This document shows, one piece after another, positions 12,773-24,850 of a stretch of DNA of 64,000 nucleotides. Within the stretch, counting starts at the first letter, position 1; each line of letters begins with the position of its first letter. The stretch is from contig VXAZ01003890.1 of NCBI GenBank assembly GCA_013399875.1, forward strand, positions 496,001 through 560,000, written 5' to 3'. The notes beneath the pieces are model-generated. The model ran no database searches, was not told the DNA's origin, and saw only the letters and a list, made by a program, of their open reading frames with translations. A program made the position numbers and the translations under genes. This DNA comes from Gymnorhina tibicen. Lineage: Eukaryota; Chordata; Aves; Passeriformes; Artamidae.

Positions 12773-14721
12773 TTCTCACTCACTTGGATGTCTCTGAGAT
12801 TTTCATCCCTGAAATTTGAGTTCAGTGAGCCCTGATCTCAGAGAATCTCATGTGCACTGTCTTTTGTTCCCCAGGTTTTCCTGTATTGCTAGAAGAAATG
12901 ACTAAACTTCAGCATTAGTCTACATTTGTTCCAAGGTCTGGCTTCTTCCATGCTCTATTGTTTTAAATCTGATTTTTCATAAATATACACAACCCTGGAC
13001 TCCATTGTGCTCTGTTACAGACCTAAACTGTAGTTACCTACAGTGACTGGCGTTGCTGTAAGTTAAAACACTTCCTCAAAACCAGACAACAAACCAGTCC
13101 CTACAGTGGTATGAAGAGTTAAATTATTTGACACAAGATTCACTCAGCTCAAAAAGGCAGCATTCCCAAATCTCTGCCATTCTTTTACATACTTCATAGC
13201 CAGACTGGGTGTCCATATGTTCAGAATAATCCAACTCATGGTGAGCCTAATCTCCTGAAAACTAACTCATTAAAATAATGTCAGTGATTTTATATGCCTG
13301 ACTTGTGGAAACAACTCATGGGAGAATGACAGGTCCTATGTACTGTAGTGCCACGGCATCACTGCCATTGAACTGACCCCTATGGATAGTTTGAACTTCA
13401 AAGATGAATTTGGCAACTTAATTTCAGGTTTACTGGAATCCAAGAGAAACATGCATGTATCTGTCCTGTCAGGACAGCTTTTGATGATGCTTATTGGCAG
13501 AGGATGCCATCAGAAGAGAAATCTTTTGGCCAGGCTTCTATTTCCACAAGCTATCTTATCTTTAGACTATTCAGCAGTCAAATAGATCATCCCTCAAATG
13601 AGTGATTGCAAGAGCAGTAGCATTTGGAGGTTAGAAAGGACGTGGTATCAAACACAGGCCAATACTGCAATGCTGTCACAAAAAGTGAAAACCTGCACCG
13701 GGTTGAATTCATGGATGTGCAAAATATTAAAGATGTTCAGTGTTTTTATCATTGTTCTTGGCTTGGGCTAAGGTTCAGTGGGAGTGATTTACTGCTTTTG
13801 GTTCTGGTGTTACTGACCAAATTAATTGCTGGTGTTATGACATTGACTTACTCTTTGTAGTGCTTTAGAAATAGGTGTCACTGTCATGAACCACGGCCCT
13901 CCTGTTCCAGGGGCTTTACCACCAGGAGGCAGAGTTGTGGTCTGTGCTGAAAGAGCTCCCTGTGGAAAGCAAGGGATGCAGACAGATGGGAGAGCAGAAG
14001 GAGCCAGAGCATCGATACCGGGCCCTGCAGTTGGTCCTGGTGTCAGCACAACTGCAGCCCAGCATCACCAAGCTTGTCATGCACACCAGAGGAATTTAAG
14101 GTGGGATTTGAAGGAGGGAAATGAAATGGCTTTGGGAATTTTTAGAGGGAGACACTCCTAAATAAACAGTGGGCTTGGACAGCTCACATCTGGGCTGGGT
14201 AAGAGGCAACTCTCATCTTGACAAAGCATGGGCAAAGTCTGAGCTGTGAAGGAGCTTGAAATGAAGACAGAAAATCTGCTTGATGCCATGGAGAGGGGGA
14301 AATTCAAATGGGCAGGAAGATGGCATGGTCAGAAGGGCCACAAAAGAAATTAATTTTTACAGTGGTATTTTGAATTGGTACAGGAGAATGTGAACAGGCA
14401 AGAACATAGACATGACAAAAATGTATGGCAATGCATTGTAAGGGGACTAAAGCATGGATGAGCTTGTTCCAGGCAATACAGAAAAGAAAAATGGGGTAGT
14501 TCCTCTCTTTTGTTCAGTTTTGCCTGTCATAGAGGAGTTTTTTCCAATCTTAGGTAGAACTCTTAATCTGCCTATGTCTCAGCTCCTTCCCTGTAGAAGA
14601 AGGATAATAACATTTGTTCTTGTTGTTGTTAGGAAATATTCATTTTTGGCAGAGAATGTTCTGACTGTGGTTTATTCCTCATTTAGTACAAGTTTGACCT
14701 TTTATCAAAATTGGATTTAAA

Positions 14722-14752
14722 CTGAATAAATAAATAAATAATAATAATTTTT
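14722..14752. repeat. (AAAT)n / (AAT)n microsatellite
   Basis: Four AAAT units followed by three to four AAT units, then an AT-rich tail. A plain short tandem repeat. Confidence 0.85.
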
Positions 14753-15324
14753 AAAATATATCGACAAATCTAAAGCAGTTTGAAAAAGCAGAAGAAGATA
14801 CAAATCAGAGAAAACAGGAAGGAACCACTTTGAGAATGGAACTTTATCCCAAGTTTTGCATGCTCTCAGTAAGAAAGCCACTGCACTGGCACAGCCACAG
14901 TACCAACACGACATCAGGGCAATACATCACTTAATTTGTAGTGTGGATGTCCGAGCAGAAAAACACAAATACCCAAGTGGATGCTGTCTGCTTGGACTTC
15001 TCCGGTGCCTGAAATGCATCCCTGCTGTTTGCTTGGTTTATCAGTTTGGGGTTTTTTTGATTGTCACAATGCATTCAGGAGGAAAGGGTTTGTTGACTTC
15101 CTTCCTGGCTGGGTAACACAGACAAATGTGTATGAACTGCAAGCCAAAATTACTCGGGAGGGAAAATTCAGAGAACTGGACATGTTTATGGATGTAATAA
15201 AAAATTATTCAGTTTTCTTGTCTCTTCCTTCTCTCTGAGCCATTAACTTACATTATTTAGTTAAGAAAAATACACCTTCTGCTGATCTAAACTAGAACAC
15301 AAAGACCCATGCCTTTTCCAGCAG

Positions 15325-15385
15325 ATTTTTTTTGTTTTTTATTTTTATTTTTCTTTTTTTGTCTTTTGTTTGTTTGTTTTGTTTG
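15325..15385. repeat. T-rich tract with (GTTT)n
   Basis: About 60 bases of almost pure T broken by single G, A or C, ending in three to four GTTT units. Low-complexity sequence. Confidence 0.85.
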
Positions 15386-16491
15386 CTTCAGTTTGGCTTT
15401 TTCCCAGCTTTCTTTGCTTCTTAATTCCTATCAAGAATTGTATTTGGGTTTAGAGAAAAGTTGTATTTAGGCTTGTTGAAAGACTTCCTTTGCAAAATGT
15501 ATACTATCTACGTAAATTTGACTTAAATTGTTAGCACGCACCCTCTAGCAGAGGGCAGCTCTGGCCTTTCTTTGGGAGGTGAAATATTGAGCTTGATCCG
15601 TATAAAAGTAAAATCTGTGTTAACAACAAACCTAAAAGACTTTTAATAGAGTGTACATACTTAAAGGATTTTAAAAAAAGAATCTTACTGGAAAAGGACA
15701 TTCCCTTCCTGCTCTTCCCCTTCCTCAACAGAATCAGTATAATGAGGGAAGAGAGAACAGGTTGATACCATAAAAACTGAGGCTTCATGTAAGAAAAAAA
15801 TCCATCTCTCTGTAAAAGTGCTTCTAAAAACTGCATACAGGGAGACATTCTGGTAAGAAACAAAAGGAAAAAAATCAATTTGGAGACAAAGCTTGTTTTT
15901 ATTATTGTGATGAGAACAAGATTTGTGTTGAGAAATTAAATTCCAGTGTAGAGTCCATGTTACATCTTCTCACTCAGGTGTAAGCATTGAGAAACAGAAT
16001 GTACAGCCAAGTCACAAGAGAGAGCCACTTCAAGAAAAGTGCCCAGCAAGGCATTAATACAATAGCTATTTGAAAAGAATTATGAATATTTGTATATGTT
16101 TCAGCTGTAGCATATCCCATTGCTGTCTCAGAGGGAATCTTCACAAATTAAATTACCACAGTAAAGGCTGTGGGTAATGTTTGTATAGTATAAAGCCCAT
16201 TTTTTTCTGAAAGTATGTGATTAATGTGCTTCATGTCATAAATCTGGTCAGCAGGTAGGATGATTAATCGGACACACTGGTCCCCTCTCTCAGATCATTC
16301 CTGGTTTATTGATTATCGCATGGCTTTTTCTTCCCTACAGTTAGAGCTCACTAGTTTTCACTTGAAATGATCAGATTAGACCTGAAATGTTTACTGTGTG
16401 TAAGCTAATTCTAGTCACTTGAAACTTCACGTAGCATATATTTTGGCTAAATCTGATTAGAATGGACAATTGACTTCTGATCTGTGCTCAC

Positions 16492-16671
16492 TCCGAGGGA
16501 CAGCGCAGCAGCCCTCAACACGCAATTAGACCGAGCACACGGAGTCCCCTGCGCGGGGGGAGGCAGCAGCTCCTGGCCAGTCTGCCACTTACCATTACCC
16601 AAACCAACAGAGGACGTCGCTGAAGCAAGAGCTGAAGTCAAAAGGCAGAGAGAGACTGAAAGTGCCCGGTC
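16492..16671. promoter_or_regulatory. Small CpG cluster, possible regulatory element or exon context
   Basis: I count ten CpG dinucleotides in about 180 bases, including GCGCGG near 16551-16556 and GACGTCG near 16613-16619. The surrounding kilobases are AT-rich and CpG-poor. The DNA just upstream (16080-16480) has several TAATT/ATTAAT/GATTA homeodomain-type sites and reads like conserved noncoding sequence. The cluster is too short for a classical CpG island. It could be an enhancer, a small promoter, or a chance GC-rich patch. It overlaps the possible minus-strand exon at 16593-16631. Confidence 0.35.
16593..16631 (-). other. Candidate 39-nt microexon on the minus strand
   Basis: On the minus strand a pyrimidine-rich acceptor context (ending ...gccttttgacttcag) is followed by 39 bases and then a strong donor, GTAAGTGG (complement of 16585-16592). 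The 39 nt are a multiple of three and are open in two frames, one reading LASATSSVGLGN and the other LLLQRRPLLVWVM. No flanking exons or gene were recognised, so this rests only on splice-site quality and the local CpG cluster. Chance acceptor/donor pairs at this spacing are common in 64 kb, so confidence is low. Confidence 0.2.
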
Positions 16672-19600
16672 TCTGAGTGCTGTAAATGACCTTCAGATAT
16701 CTCCTGTAAATGTCAGGGAGTCTGGCTCTATTCTCAGTCAAGAAGCCATGGTGATGCTTTTCTCAGTCATGAAATATTATTTTTAAAATACCGTTCTTGT
16801 ACTTTAAGACTCCACAGGATAAATAAAATTTGTGGTAGGCAGATCTATTTGTGTTTACAGGAGGTGTTGAGCTCTTTCTGGATTCTGGACCATTTATGGT
16901 TGTCCAAGCCTCCTTCTTTCTGCTCTGCTGTTCAAGGACTTCAGAGCTCTTAGACATAATAAACTCCTAGTGTCTACTTGCTTCTCATCTGCCATGACCC
17001 CTCACTTCATCCGCCCCCCTTCACTTCAGACATATTACTCCTTAAAATCAGACTTTTTCTGCTATCTGTAAGTAGGTATCCTGTAAGCCTAGTTTCCTCC
17101 TTCTTTTCTGCTCATGCTTTTATTCTTTTCATGTCTTAGATTCCACAATTTTGCTTTTCTATCTTCTCACTTCTATCAAGTCCTCAGAAGCTCAGCCTCT
17201 GCATTGTCCATTATTTTACTCAACCACTTTTGACTAGAGCCTGCAAACACACTTCTCAATCCTTGGCATGTCTCTTCCACCAACCTTTGTCTGTGGTGCC
17301 TCTCCCCTTGCTAACAGCTAAATGTAGCTTCCACAAAATGGGTTGCTTTGGCCTCTTACCCAAGCCATCCTTTCCATGTGCACTGCAGAAAGAATGTTAG
17401 TCTAGATTTCACCCCTGGCCTCCTGATTGCTGCCCTGCTCTCAAATCTGCTCTCTGATATGCTATTAGCTTTTTATAGGCACTACACTTATTTTCTTGAG
17501 TTCCTTCATGATTCCTCTGTGAGTCACTGACATCAGATGGAGGTTACCTCGGCATCTTTAGCTGTACAAAAATAGTTGCACTTGCCCTTGTACATTTTCA
17601 TGACCTCCCTCTTCCCAGGTCTCTCCTGTTCACACAACTCTTTTATATCATCCCTTATATGCTTTTCAACAAGATTCTTTAAGTCTAACCTACAACTCAG
17701 GAATAATCTCTAAAGTCCATCCCTCTTCCAAGTCCCTCTTTAAAGTCTCTTCAAGAACACCCCCCACCTCTGCTTCCTGTAACAAATTACCAGGACTGGC
17801 CAGAACACAAAGATCTTCCTCTATTTGTAGGTTCCTCATTGTACGCGTCTGACGTTAATTTACTAAAGTCCAAAGTGTAAAGATGTTCAGTCTGAACATA
17901 CAGCCTTCCTCCTGCTCCACTGTTTTTTACCTGGGCCTTTCTAATGTCTGGGACACCTACTTGTTGTATTTTTCATAAATAAGACATAGCTAACGAGGAA
18001 AATGTACTGCACCTTGCACTGAGAAATGATCCTCACTGGAGGGTCTCAGTTCTCTTGCAGCATAACCAGTGGGGAAAATCATAATAAATGCACTACGAAT
18101 TAAATGTCTTTTTTTAAAAAACAAAACAAAACTGTCTTTATGGACACATCCCTATAGATGCAAGCCCTGAGAAGAGCTGATATTCACATTACACAGGCAA
18201 ATCAGGATTTAGTAGAACTCACAACAGCAGGATCAGACAAAAGAAAATATTTCAGTAAGACAAAGAGGGAGGAACTGACCACTTTGATCAATATAAATAA
18301 ATGAACTGACCTTGCAGGTTTACCAAGAAGAGATTATTTTTATTATTTCTTTTCATGGCAGAACTAAATTCCTTTTCTCCTGTTTTTATTAAACAGTAGG
18401 AATACAATATTTCCTTCCACAAGAGAACTGGAGTCTATTTTCTAGCTTCAAAATAACAACAAATCTTGCAAGTGCTTTAAAAATGGATCAGCACATAGAG
18501 GCGAGAATAGATGTAAATTTCTAATTTAGGGCAGCATTTTCTTGCACCATTTCAGAGTAATTTTGGTGTTTTATGTAGTATTTAAAATCCTACAGCTATA
18601 ACTTTTAAGGAAAAAAAAGAAACCAGTAAACCCTACAACAATTCTTTGCCTATCATCTGTGATTATTTTTTAACCTGCTATTAGGTTTTCAAGGAAAAAA
18701 TAAGATCATGGGGTAAATTTAATCAAAATAATTGCCAAAACAAAAGTGAGAAAGCTAGAGAGAAACAATAAAGAGAAAATTATGTTTCTTAACTGTAATA
18801 TGAAACTTCCTATCAATGTGCCTCTCTTCTAACTTGCAAAGATAATAATCAGAGCATGTGAAAATGGCCTGGTGATTTTATCATTATAATTCTCTTTAAA
18901 CTGGGTAGTCAACAGCAAGTATGAAGTTCAAAACAGTTCTATATCAGTGTTCTGATATCTGTATCTATATCAGAAAATAATAATTGTGTCCTCTCCTTCC
19001 TTGCGCCTTCCCTGCCACACACACATTCAGTTCACAAAGAACAGAGACTGCAGTCCACAGGCACAAAGGTGGCTCATTTGTGATCCTAAAGTGGATAACC
19101 ATCTTCATCCATGTCTTCCAGCACCAAAAAGTGTGTTGGGGGGATCTTCATCTGTGAGATCTTCCCTGAGTTTAACAGCTTTGCCAAACACATCCCTTTT
19201 ATAGATTAGTTATGACTACGCAAAAAAAAAGAGAAAAAATAAAAAGGAAAAAAAAAAAGGACTAATTGCCTTAAACCTATATGGAAATACAATGTCTCAT
19301 TCGAGATCAGGTGGGATTCACATACCTTACCCAGATATGTCCATATGTACAACTCACCATGGGCTCCCATACTAATCAAAGAAATTTAGACGGTGGTCCA
19401 CTGATTTTTAAAACTGATGTTGATATTTGGTCTGGTGCATCACGCTCTGCACGTCACTGACTATCAGCTGGGTCGCCACCAAACAGGCAACAAGCTTCAA
19501 CGTGGATGTTGACATCCCTGACACCTGAACTTAGGGAGATGGATCCCTCCACAGGAATGGGATTCTGTTCCTGAAACAAAGACAGAATTTCTTTAAGATG

Positions 19601-19834
19601 TGTCAGACCATCCCAGACATCTCAATTGGGTACCAAGCATAGGAAAGGGCTCTTGGGAAATCCAGGTCTTCTGGATTGCCAGACATAGGTCAGGCAGGAT
19701 GTCCCAGAGGATTGAAAATCCTTATTAACTGGAGTCCAACACATGGACTGTACTTTGTAACCTGGTATTGGAAACTCAATAGACCTAAATATGTGAGGAC
19801 AGAAGGAACTTCTAGGAATTTTAAAGACCATAAC

Positions 19835-19866
19835 AATAAATATAAATACAAATACAAATATAAATT
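19835..19866. repeat. AAATA/AAATAC simple repeat
   Basis: Five or so imperfect units of the form (A)AATAYA. Short tandem repeat. Confidence 0.75.
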
Positions 19867-20000
19867 TGATTTTTACAACAGTCATTTTTACATGTGTGAA
19901 AGAGCTTGAAGATGTTTATAATCACAGGTTGCTCTGAGTGCAAAGGCAATAGAGATGCCCTATACACCAGGACTAGCGCATGGCTCTAACACAAGAGGGA

Positions 20001-20580
20001 TGTTGTGGTTTAACCCCAACCAGCAGCCAAGCCCCAGGCAGCTGCTCACTCACTCCTCACCAGCAGGAACGGGGAGAGAATCAGAAGGGGAAAAGCTGGA
20101 AAACTCATGGGTTGAGATAAAGACAGTGTAATAGGGAAAAAAGCCACACACACAGGCAAAGCAAAGCAAGGAATTAATTCCCTGCTTCCCATGGGCAGGC
20201 AGGTGTTTTGCCATCTCCAGGAGAGCAGGGCTCCATCACACATAATGGTTACTTGGGAAGACCAACACCATCACTGCAAATGTACCCCCTTTCCTCCTTG
20301 TTCCCCCCACTTTATATACTGAGCATGATGTCACCTGGTCTGGAATATCCCTTTGGTCAGTTTGGGTCACCTGTCCTGGCTGTGGCTCTTCCCAATCTCC
20401 CCTGCACCCCCAGCTTTCTTGCCAATGTGGTCATACAAAAAGCAGAAAAGGCCTTGGCTCTGTGTAGGCCCTGCCCCACAATAACAAAAACATCTCTGTA
20501 TAATCAACACAAATCCAAAACACAGCCCCACACCAGCCACCATGAAGAAAATTAACTCCAACCCAGACAAAACCAGAACA
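20001..20580 (+). mobile_element. Solo LTR of an avian endogenous retrovirus
   Basis: The 580-bp element begins TGTTGTGGTTTAACCCCAAC and ends AAAACCAGAACA, a form I recognise from LTRs common in songbird genomes. It has a TATA-box-like TTTATATA at 20311-20318 followed by an ATF/CRE-like TGATGTCA at 20326-20333, so the transcriptional orientation is plus. The bases GGGA precede it (19997-20000) and GGGATG follows (20581-20586). The target duplication is therefore at least 4 bp, and microhomology with the LTR start makes 4 versus 6 bp impossible to settle by eye. No internal retroviral genes are adjacent. Several open frames of 65-115 codons inside it are LTR sequence, not genes. The exact family and ERV class are not assigned. 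Confidence 0.85.
20311..20318 (+). promoter_or_regulatory. LTR TATA box
   Basis: TTTATATA inside the solo LTR, 8 bp upstream of TGATGTCA (20326-20333). The position about 310 bp into the LTR fits a U3 promoter. Activity today is unknown. Confidence 0.5.
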
Positions 20581-20586
20581 GGGATG

Positions 20587-23500
20587 AGAAAGTAGAAGCA
20601 GCAAATTTATAGGAAAGTGCTAATATTTTGCAGCAATTGTTCAAATATTTTTGCCTGGTATTGACCTCTAGTGATTTTTCTCTGCTTTGAGACTTTTGCA
20701 CCTAGCTCTAAGTGTCCATTTTATGGTTGGTTGTGGATTAAATGCTTTTTATTTGCTTGTTTATATGCCAAATACCCTGTTTAAAAGAACAATATTTTGT
20801 TTTCCTTACATATAGAAGACATTTCCTCAGTGAAATTTCCCTGAAAGTCAATAGGTTTTATATGGAGGAAAATAACAGTTCCACAGTGCTTTAACCAAGA
20901 TTGTGTATTATGATAGTGTAAGAGAAAATAGAGATTATAAAACTTATAATAAAGATATCATATGATTTGTCCTTTATAATGAAGAGTTCATCTCTTTTCT
21001 TTCTTTGTTACCATGGTATTCTTTTGTGACTTTATTTATAAGTGCTTTATGTAGAATTCATAGCTCTTTTCTTAGATTAGAATTTTTTTTTCAGTCTCTG
21101 TGTGTTGCCAAAGTCTCCTCCTGTACACAAATTTCAAGTTCATGCATCATTTAAAAAACTCACATTGGACATTTTCAGAGCTATCTATAGCAAGTAGCAA
21201 CTCAGGTTTTATAAAAAAATTGCTGTCTGCAGCACAGATGTTTATGCTGTTGCATGAAGCATAGGCCTTTTCAAACTCTCCCAAAAATCAGTGAAAGATC
21301 TTACTGGATTCCTCAACAGGAAGTTATCAAAGTTCTCCAGATAATATAAATGCATTTTCCTGCATCTGTTTTGACTAACCATAAAAGCCAAAACTTTTGT
21401 GGCCCAAAAAAAACAAAAAAGAAATCCCATATCTACACACAAAGAAGTAGTTGCCTTAACTGCACTCTAAAAATACTCATTCCTAAAAGTTTGGAATGGC
21501 ACCAAAACAAAAGATATGAAATTAGCATCAAGGCACTGAGTAGTCTGGTGGTAGACTCCTTGCCTGGAGTGTGGGTTCAAATCCTCTGTAGAATAAAAGA
21601 CTGAATCCACATCTCCTGCATCATAAATCAGTGCCATGACCACACTAGAAAGGAGACACTGGCTGGGCTCCAGGTGTTTCTCCCGTAAGATCTCAGCTTT
21701 GCTCAGAAGAAAAAGCCTTTGAAAATCCTACTTTAGGTCTCCCTCTGTAGCTAAGGACCCGAGCAGCATGTGAACATCAACAGGCAGAACTGGAAGCCTT
21801 GGGGATTATACAAGAGCTGAACATGCTCCTGAATGCTTGAAAAGGTAGGGAGATGCCCCAAGGCCACCAGGGTTCCCATGGTTTGTAGGGCTGGCATGGT
21901 TTAGGTGGACTGGGTGTGAAAGCCAGCAGTATGCAAAGGAGTGATGAGATTAACCCTGATTCCAGGAAAAATTGCTTCCCTGGAGAGACTCATGGGCAGT
22001 GGCTGGCTGAAACCAAGGAGAGGCTTCTGCTTTGAGTCTGCAGTTGTGTCAGGGCATCAGAGATGTCATTGCTCCTATGGCACCACAGAGAGCTCCAAGG
22101 ACCTGCTCTTCCTCAGCTACCAGGGGACACAAAGTCTCAGGAACACAGAGGATCTCCCTTCTCAAGGTGCTCCACTCAGGCTTTTGCAGCAGATTGGCTG
22201 AACACTGGAAGTTTGAAGCCAGAGACTGTTGTGACCAGCTGTGGCAAAGCCCCAGGGTGTAAGTAAAGGGACAGTCTGCACTCCTCCTCACGGGCAGCCA
22301 CTCCTACCAGATGTCAAGAGTTCAGCAAAGGTCACTATCGTCTGCAGTCAGTCTGTCAACAAGATTCAAGGCAAGAACCTCACGCAGGCTTTTACAGTCT
22401 GTAGCCATCACAGTTTTTCTTGATTTGACGGTGACCGTAGTGGTTTTGTGTGGTGATCATAACTATCACTTCTGTGGCCATCGATGCTGTCTCTATGCTG
22501 ACACCCACCAGCCCTTGAGCAGCACTTTGCAGTTTCACTGCCTGTTTGTTCAGCCATCACAAGGTTTGAATTGCGAGTCTCCTTTCCTTCCTGCACAGCC
22601 CAGGCTGCTAAATTTGTGATGTCTTTTTCTGGGATGCTGCAGGAACATGCTGCCTTTCTCTTACTGTTCCTGTTATATTTTGATTCTTTCTTCATGTCCC
22701 AGAAATTCTACACAACCAAGCCACATATAACAAAGATGCTCTCAGGTTTTACTGTTCTCTGCCTGGAAAAGAAAGGAAACACAGCAGGTTCTGAGTGCTG
22801 CTTTCACGTGTTCACAAGGGACATGGTACAAATCTTTTCTAGCTGGCTTAACTGTTCCTGTGATCTTGTCTGATTGTTGTCATACCTCTTGCTTTTCTCC
22901 AGAGTATTTCACACTGATGCTACAATTCATCCTGTCTTCTATGCGGAGAACATAATCTGTGGCAGGACCTTTGTCACTTTGTGTCTCTGTTGAGAAAACC
23001 ATTAATTTATCTACTTTTCTTTATTATTGTTATTTGACTTTTTTGTTAAACAGATGCAATAATCGTACTGACGGTGCAGTGACAGGATTACACAAGTTTG
23101 ATTAGTACATAATGAAAATTGCCTGTAACGTAAGTATTTTGCAATTATGTAAAAAGCACAATGCCATCTGCATCCTGCTCATATTTCTCTCTTCTTTTTT
23201 TTCCTAATAAATGACAACTAACAATAAAATTTTACTCTGTAGTAAAATGTGAATTGCAGCAACAAGAAATTATTAAAAACATTTTGTGTTTTCTTCTGAG
23301 CATTTTAAGACTTAGAAATCAGGCCAGCAAGTTTTTTGCCTGCTGAGTATTCCTTACTCACAAAAGGAATCATTGACTTTAATAGCATGACCTATCTGGT
23401 TAAAGATTATTTGCAAGAGCCGAATGTTTCCAGGTCTTATAGAGAATGGGGAGAGATTGATCCAGGCTCCTGCAGAGCAATCATTTCCTATCTTTCCTTC

Positions 23501-24714
23501 ATTCATCTGACCCGTGAAAGTATAGTAAATTGCAATGCTCCAGCCCACAGTGTATACATCACTTCTATTATTTAGTGCACGTGTACACCCAGGGTTTCTG
23601 GACAGTGCATCCCACAGTGGCCACAAGCTGGCAGCCAGGACCTGGCATCCTCTTGACTCTGACCTGACAGTAACACATCTTTGGAGAACTGAAACTGAAG
23701 CCTTGGTTTCTCACCTTAGACACTCAGAAATCAGTGAAAGCAACCGGCCTGTCAAAGACCCTTGAAAATGCTAAGGTAAATGACCTGATAAGACTCCCAT
23801 CTCTAGCCAATGAGGAAACTGGGATTGCCAGACAGGGTTAACTGCATCTCAAGCTTTTGTTACATCCCCTGCAAGAAAAAAGAAGTTTATCCAACTCCTT
23901 GTTAAAACAGTGGTGGGTGAGAGGAGGAAGGTAATTATCCTTCTATAAATGTTGAAAATTAGATAAGAACTTCTGGTACAAGGGTCTGCTGGATTTGGAC
24001 TTTTATCTCTGCAGAACAATATTCCTTAGGCACCAAAATACATAGTTAGAAAAGTTCTTGCAAGATTCATGATTCCATGCATGTATAATGAATTCAAACG
24101 AGAATTATATAAACCTCCACGAACTACTTTCATCTAAGTCTGGGAAGTCCTCTGTGTTTTTGCAGTCAAAATGCTGTTTGAGATTACTTTAGCTGGATGT
24201 AAAGAATAGCCTGTTTACATAAAGAAAAATAGCACAGCATTCCTCTACAGCTGCAGGGAGAGCTGTGAAGAACTTTCACTCCTGGTGAGCACTAGATAAA
24301 GCATTTCTCTGGGCTGCTTGTGGCCCTTGGGAATAGAATGTCTTCATTTTCTGTTGGGAAGATGGCACCAAGCAAAGGGATGATGAGGACTAGTGGAAAA
24401 AGAAAACTCCATGTCTGAGGAAAGGAATCAAGTGGGCAGGCTGGTCTGCCCTCTTCTCAGACTCCAGGATTTCTGTCAGGTGAAGATGTGCTAAATGACA
24501 AAGGGTTTCTGTCAGTGTACTTGAGAACAGTTTATCTTCAAGCAAGGGAGAAAGGAAATGACTGGAACAGGATATGGTCACAAAGCTTTGGCTTCAACAC
24601 TCAATAGGTTTAAAAAAAAAATTTTAAAATGAGGAATGTTAGTTACATGAGGTAAACAGAAAATGAGATAAAATGCTAAATAGTTTACCAAGATTAGATA
24701 ATTCTCAAATAATC
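20587..24714. other. Gene-free unique DNA
   Basis: Apart from the tRNA-derived repeat at about 21.53-21.65 kb, no gene or mobile element was recognised. 20600-21200 and 23000-23340 are AT-rich; the second has a CNE-like look (GATTACACAAG, TAATGAAAATTG). 21900-22900 is GC-richer, with many short overlapping frames on both strands (up to 102 codons) and no recognisable domain. Confidence 0.55.
21528..21650 (+). repeat. Ancient tRNA-derived SINE/hairpin repeat
   Basis: A pol III A-box-like TAGTCTGGTGG (21541-21551) is followed 22 nt later by a near-perfect B box, GGTTCAAATCC (21574-21584). Between them ACTCC/GGAGT form a 5-bp stem with a 6-nt TTGCCT loop, like an anticodon arm. The downstream part (about 21600-21647) read on the other strand gives a second tRNA-like head (GTGGTCATGGCACTGA ... 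GTGGATTCAGTC). The element is therefore an imperfect inverted repeat of two tRNA-like ends. This matches the style of old amniote repeats containing 'ggttcaaatccc ... gggacttgaacc'. It is not a functional tRNA: the anticodon loop is 6 nt and no acceptor stem pairs. Boundaries are approximate. Confidence 0.5.
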
Positions 24715-24850
24715 ATATATCTCCCTTTGATAGCAGAACTGATTACGCAGACAAAGGAAATGCAGTAGATGAAATCTGTCTGAATTTAGCTAGGGCATTA
24801 GACATGGCGTCACATGGGAAGACACTGGTGAGGGAGAAAAATGGAGAATC
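24715..24850 (+). mobile_element. Degenerate CR1 reverse-transcriptase fragment
   Basis: Translation from about 24747 gives ADKGNAVDEICLNLARALD followed by MASHGKTL. This aligns by eye with the CR1 RT palm region around motif A (family pattern DKGRAVDVVYLDFSKAFDTVSH). The first catalytic aspartate position is preserved only as ...VDE/LN, so the motif is mutated. Stops appear soon downstream. It is an old, inactive scrap and a trap for ORF-based annotation. It lies about 310 bp upstream of the long LTR at 25.16 kb but appears unrelated to it. Confidence 0.55.

Larger units (their letters stand above)
9481..20000. other. Gene-free unique DNA with conserved-noncoding-like stretches
   Basis: No gene or strong mobile element was seen across 10.5 kb. 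Contents of note: a CNE-like stretch at 9990-10370; faint ancient-repeat signals near 10390-10480 and 12535-12665; an A-rich tract at 12660-12770; a GC-richer block at 13880-14060; an AAAT-type microsatellite at 14722-14752; a T-rich tract at 15325-15385; a CNE-like block with a CpG cluster at 16080-16700; and an AAATA/AAATAC simple repeat at 19835-19866. The longest open frame (11297-11743, minus, 148 codons) has no recognisable domain and is probably chance. Confidence 0.55.

Noticed and set aside
13822..14161. Overlapping plus and minus frames at a GC-richer block
   Set aside because: Frames are open on both strands because of composition; no recognisable protein.
20208..20570. Open frames of 67-115 codons on both strands
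   Set aside because: They lie inside the solo LTR at 20001-20580 and are noncoding LTR sequence.
21541..21600. Functional tRNA gene
   Set aside because: A 6-nt anticodon loop, no paired acceptor stem and short A-to-B box spacing; it fits a tRNA-derived repeat.
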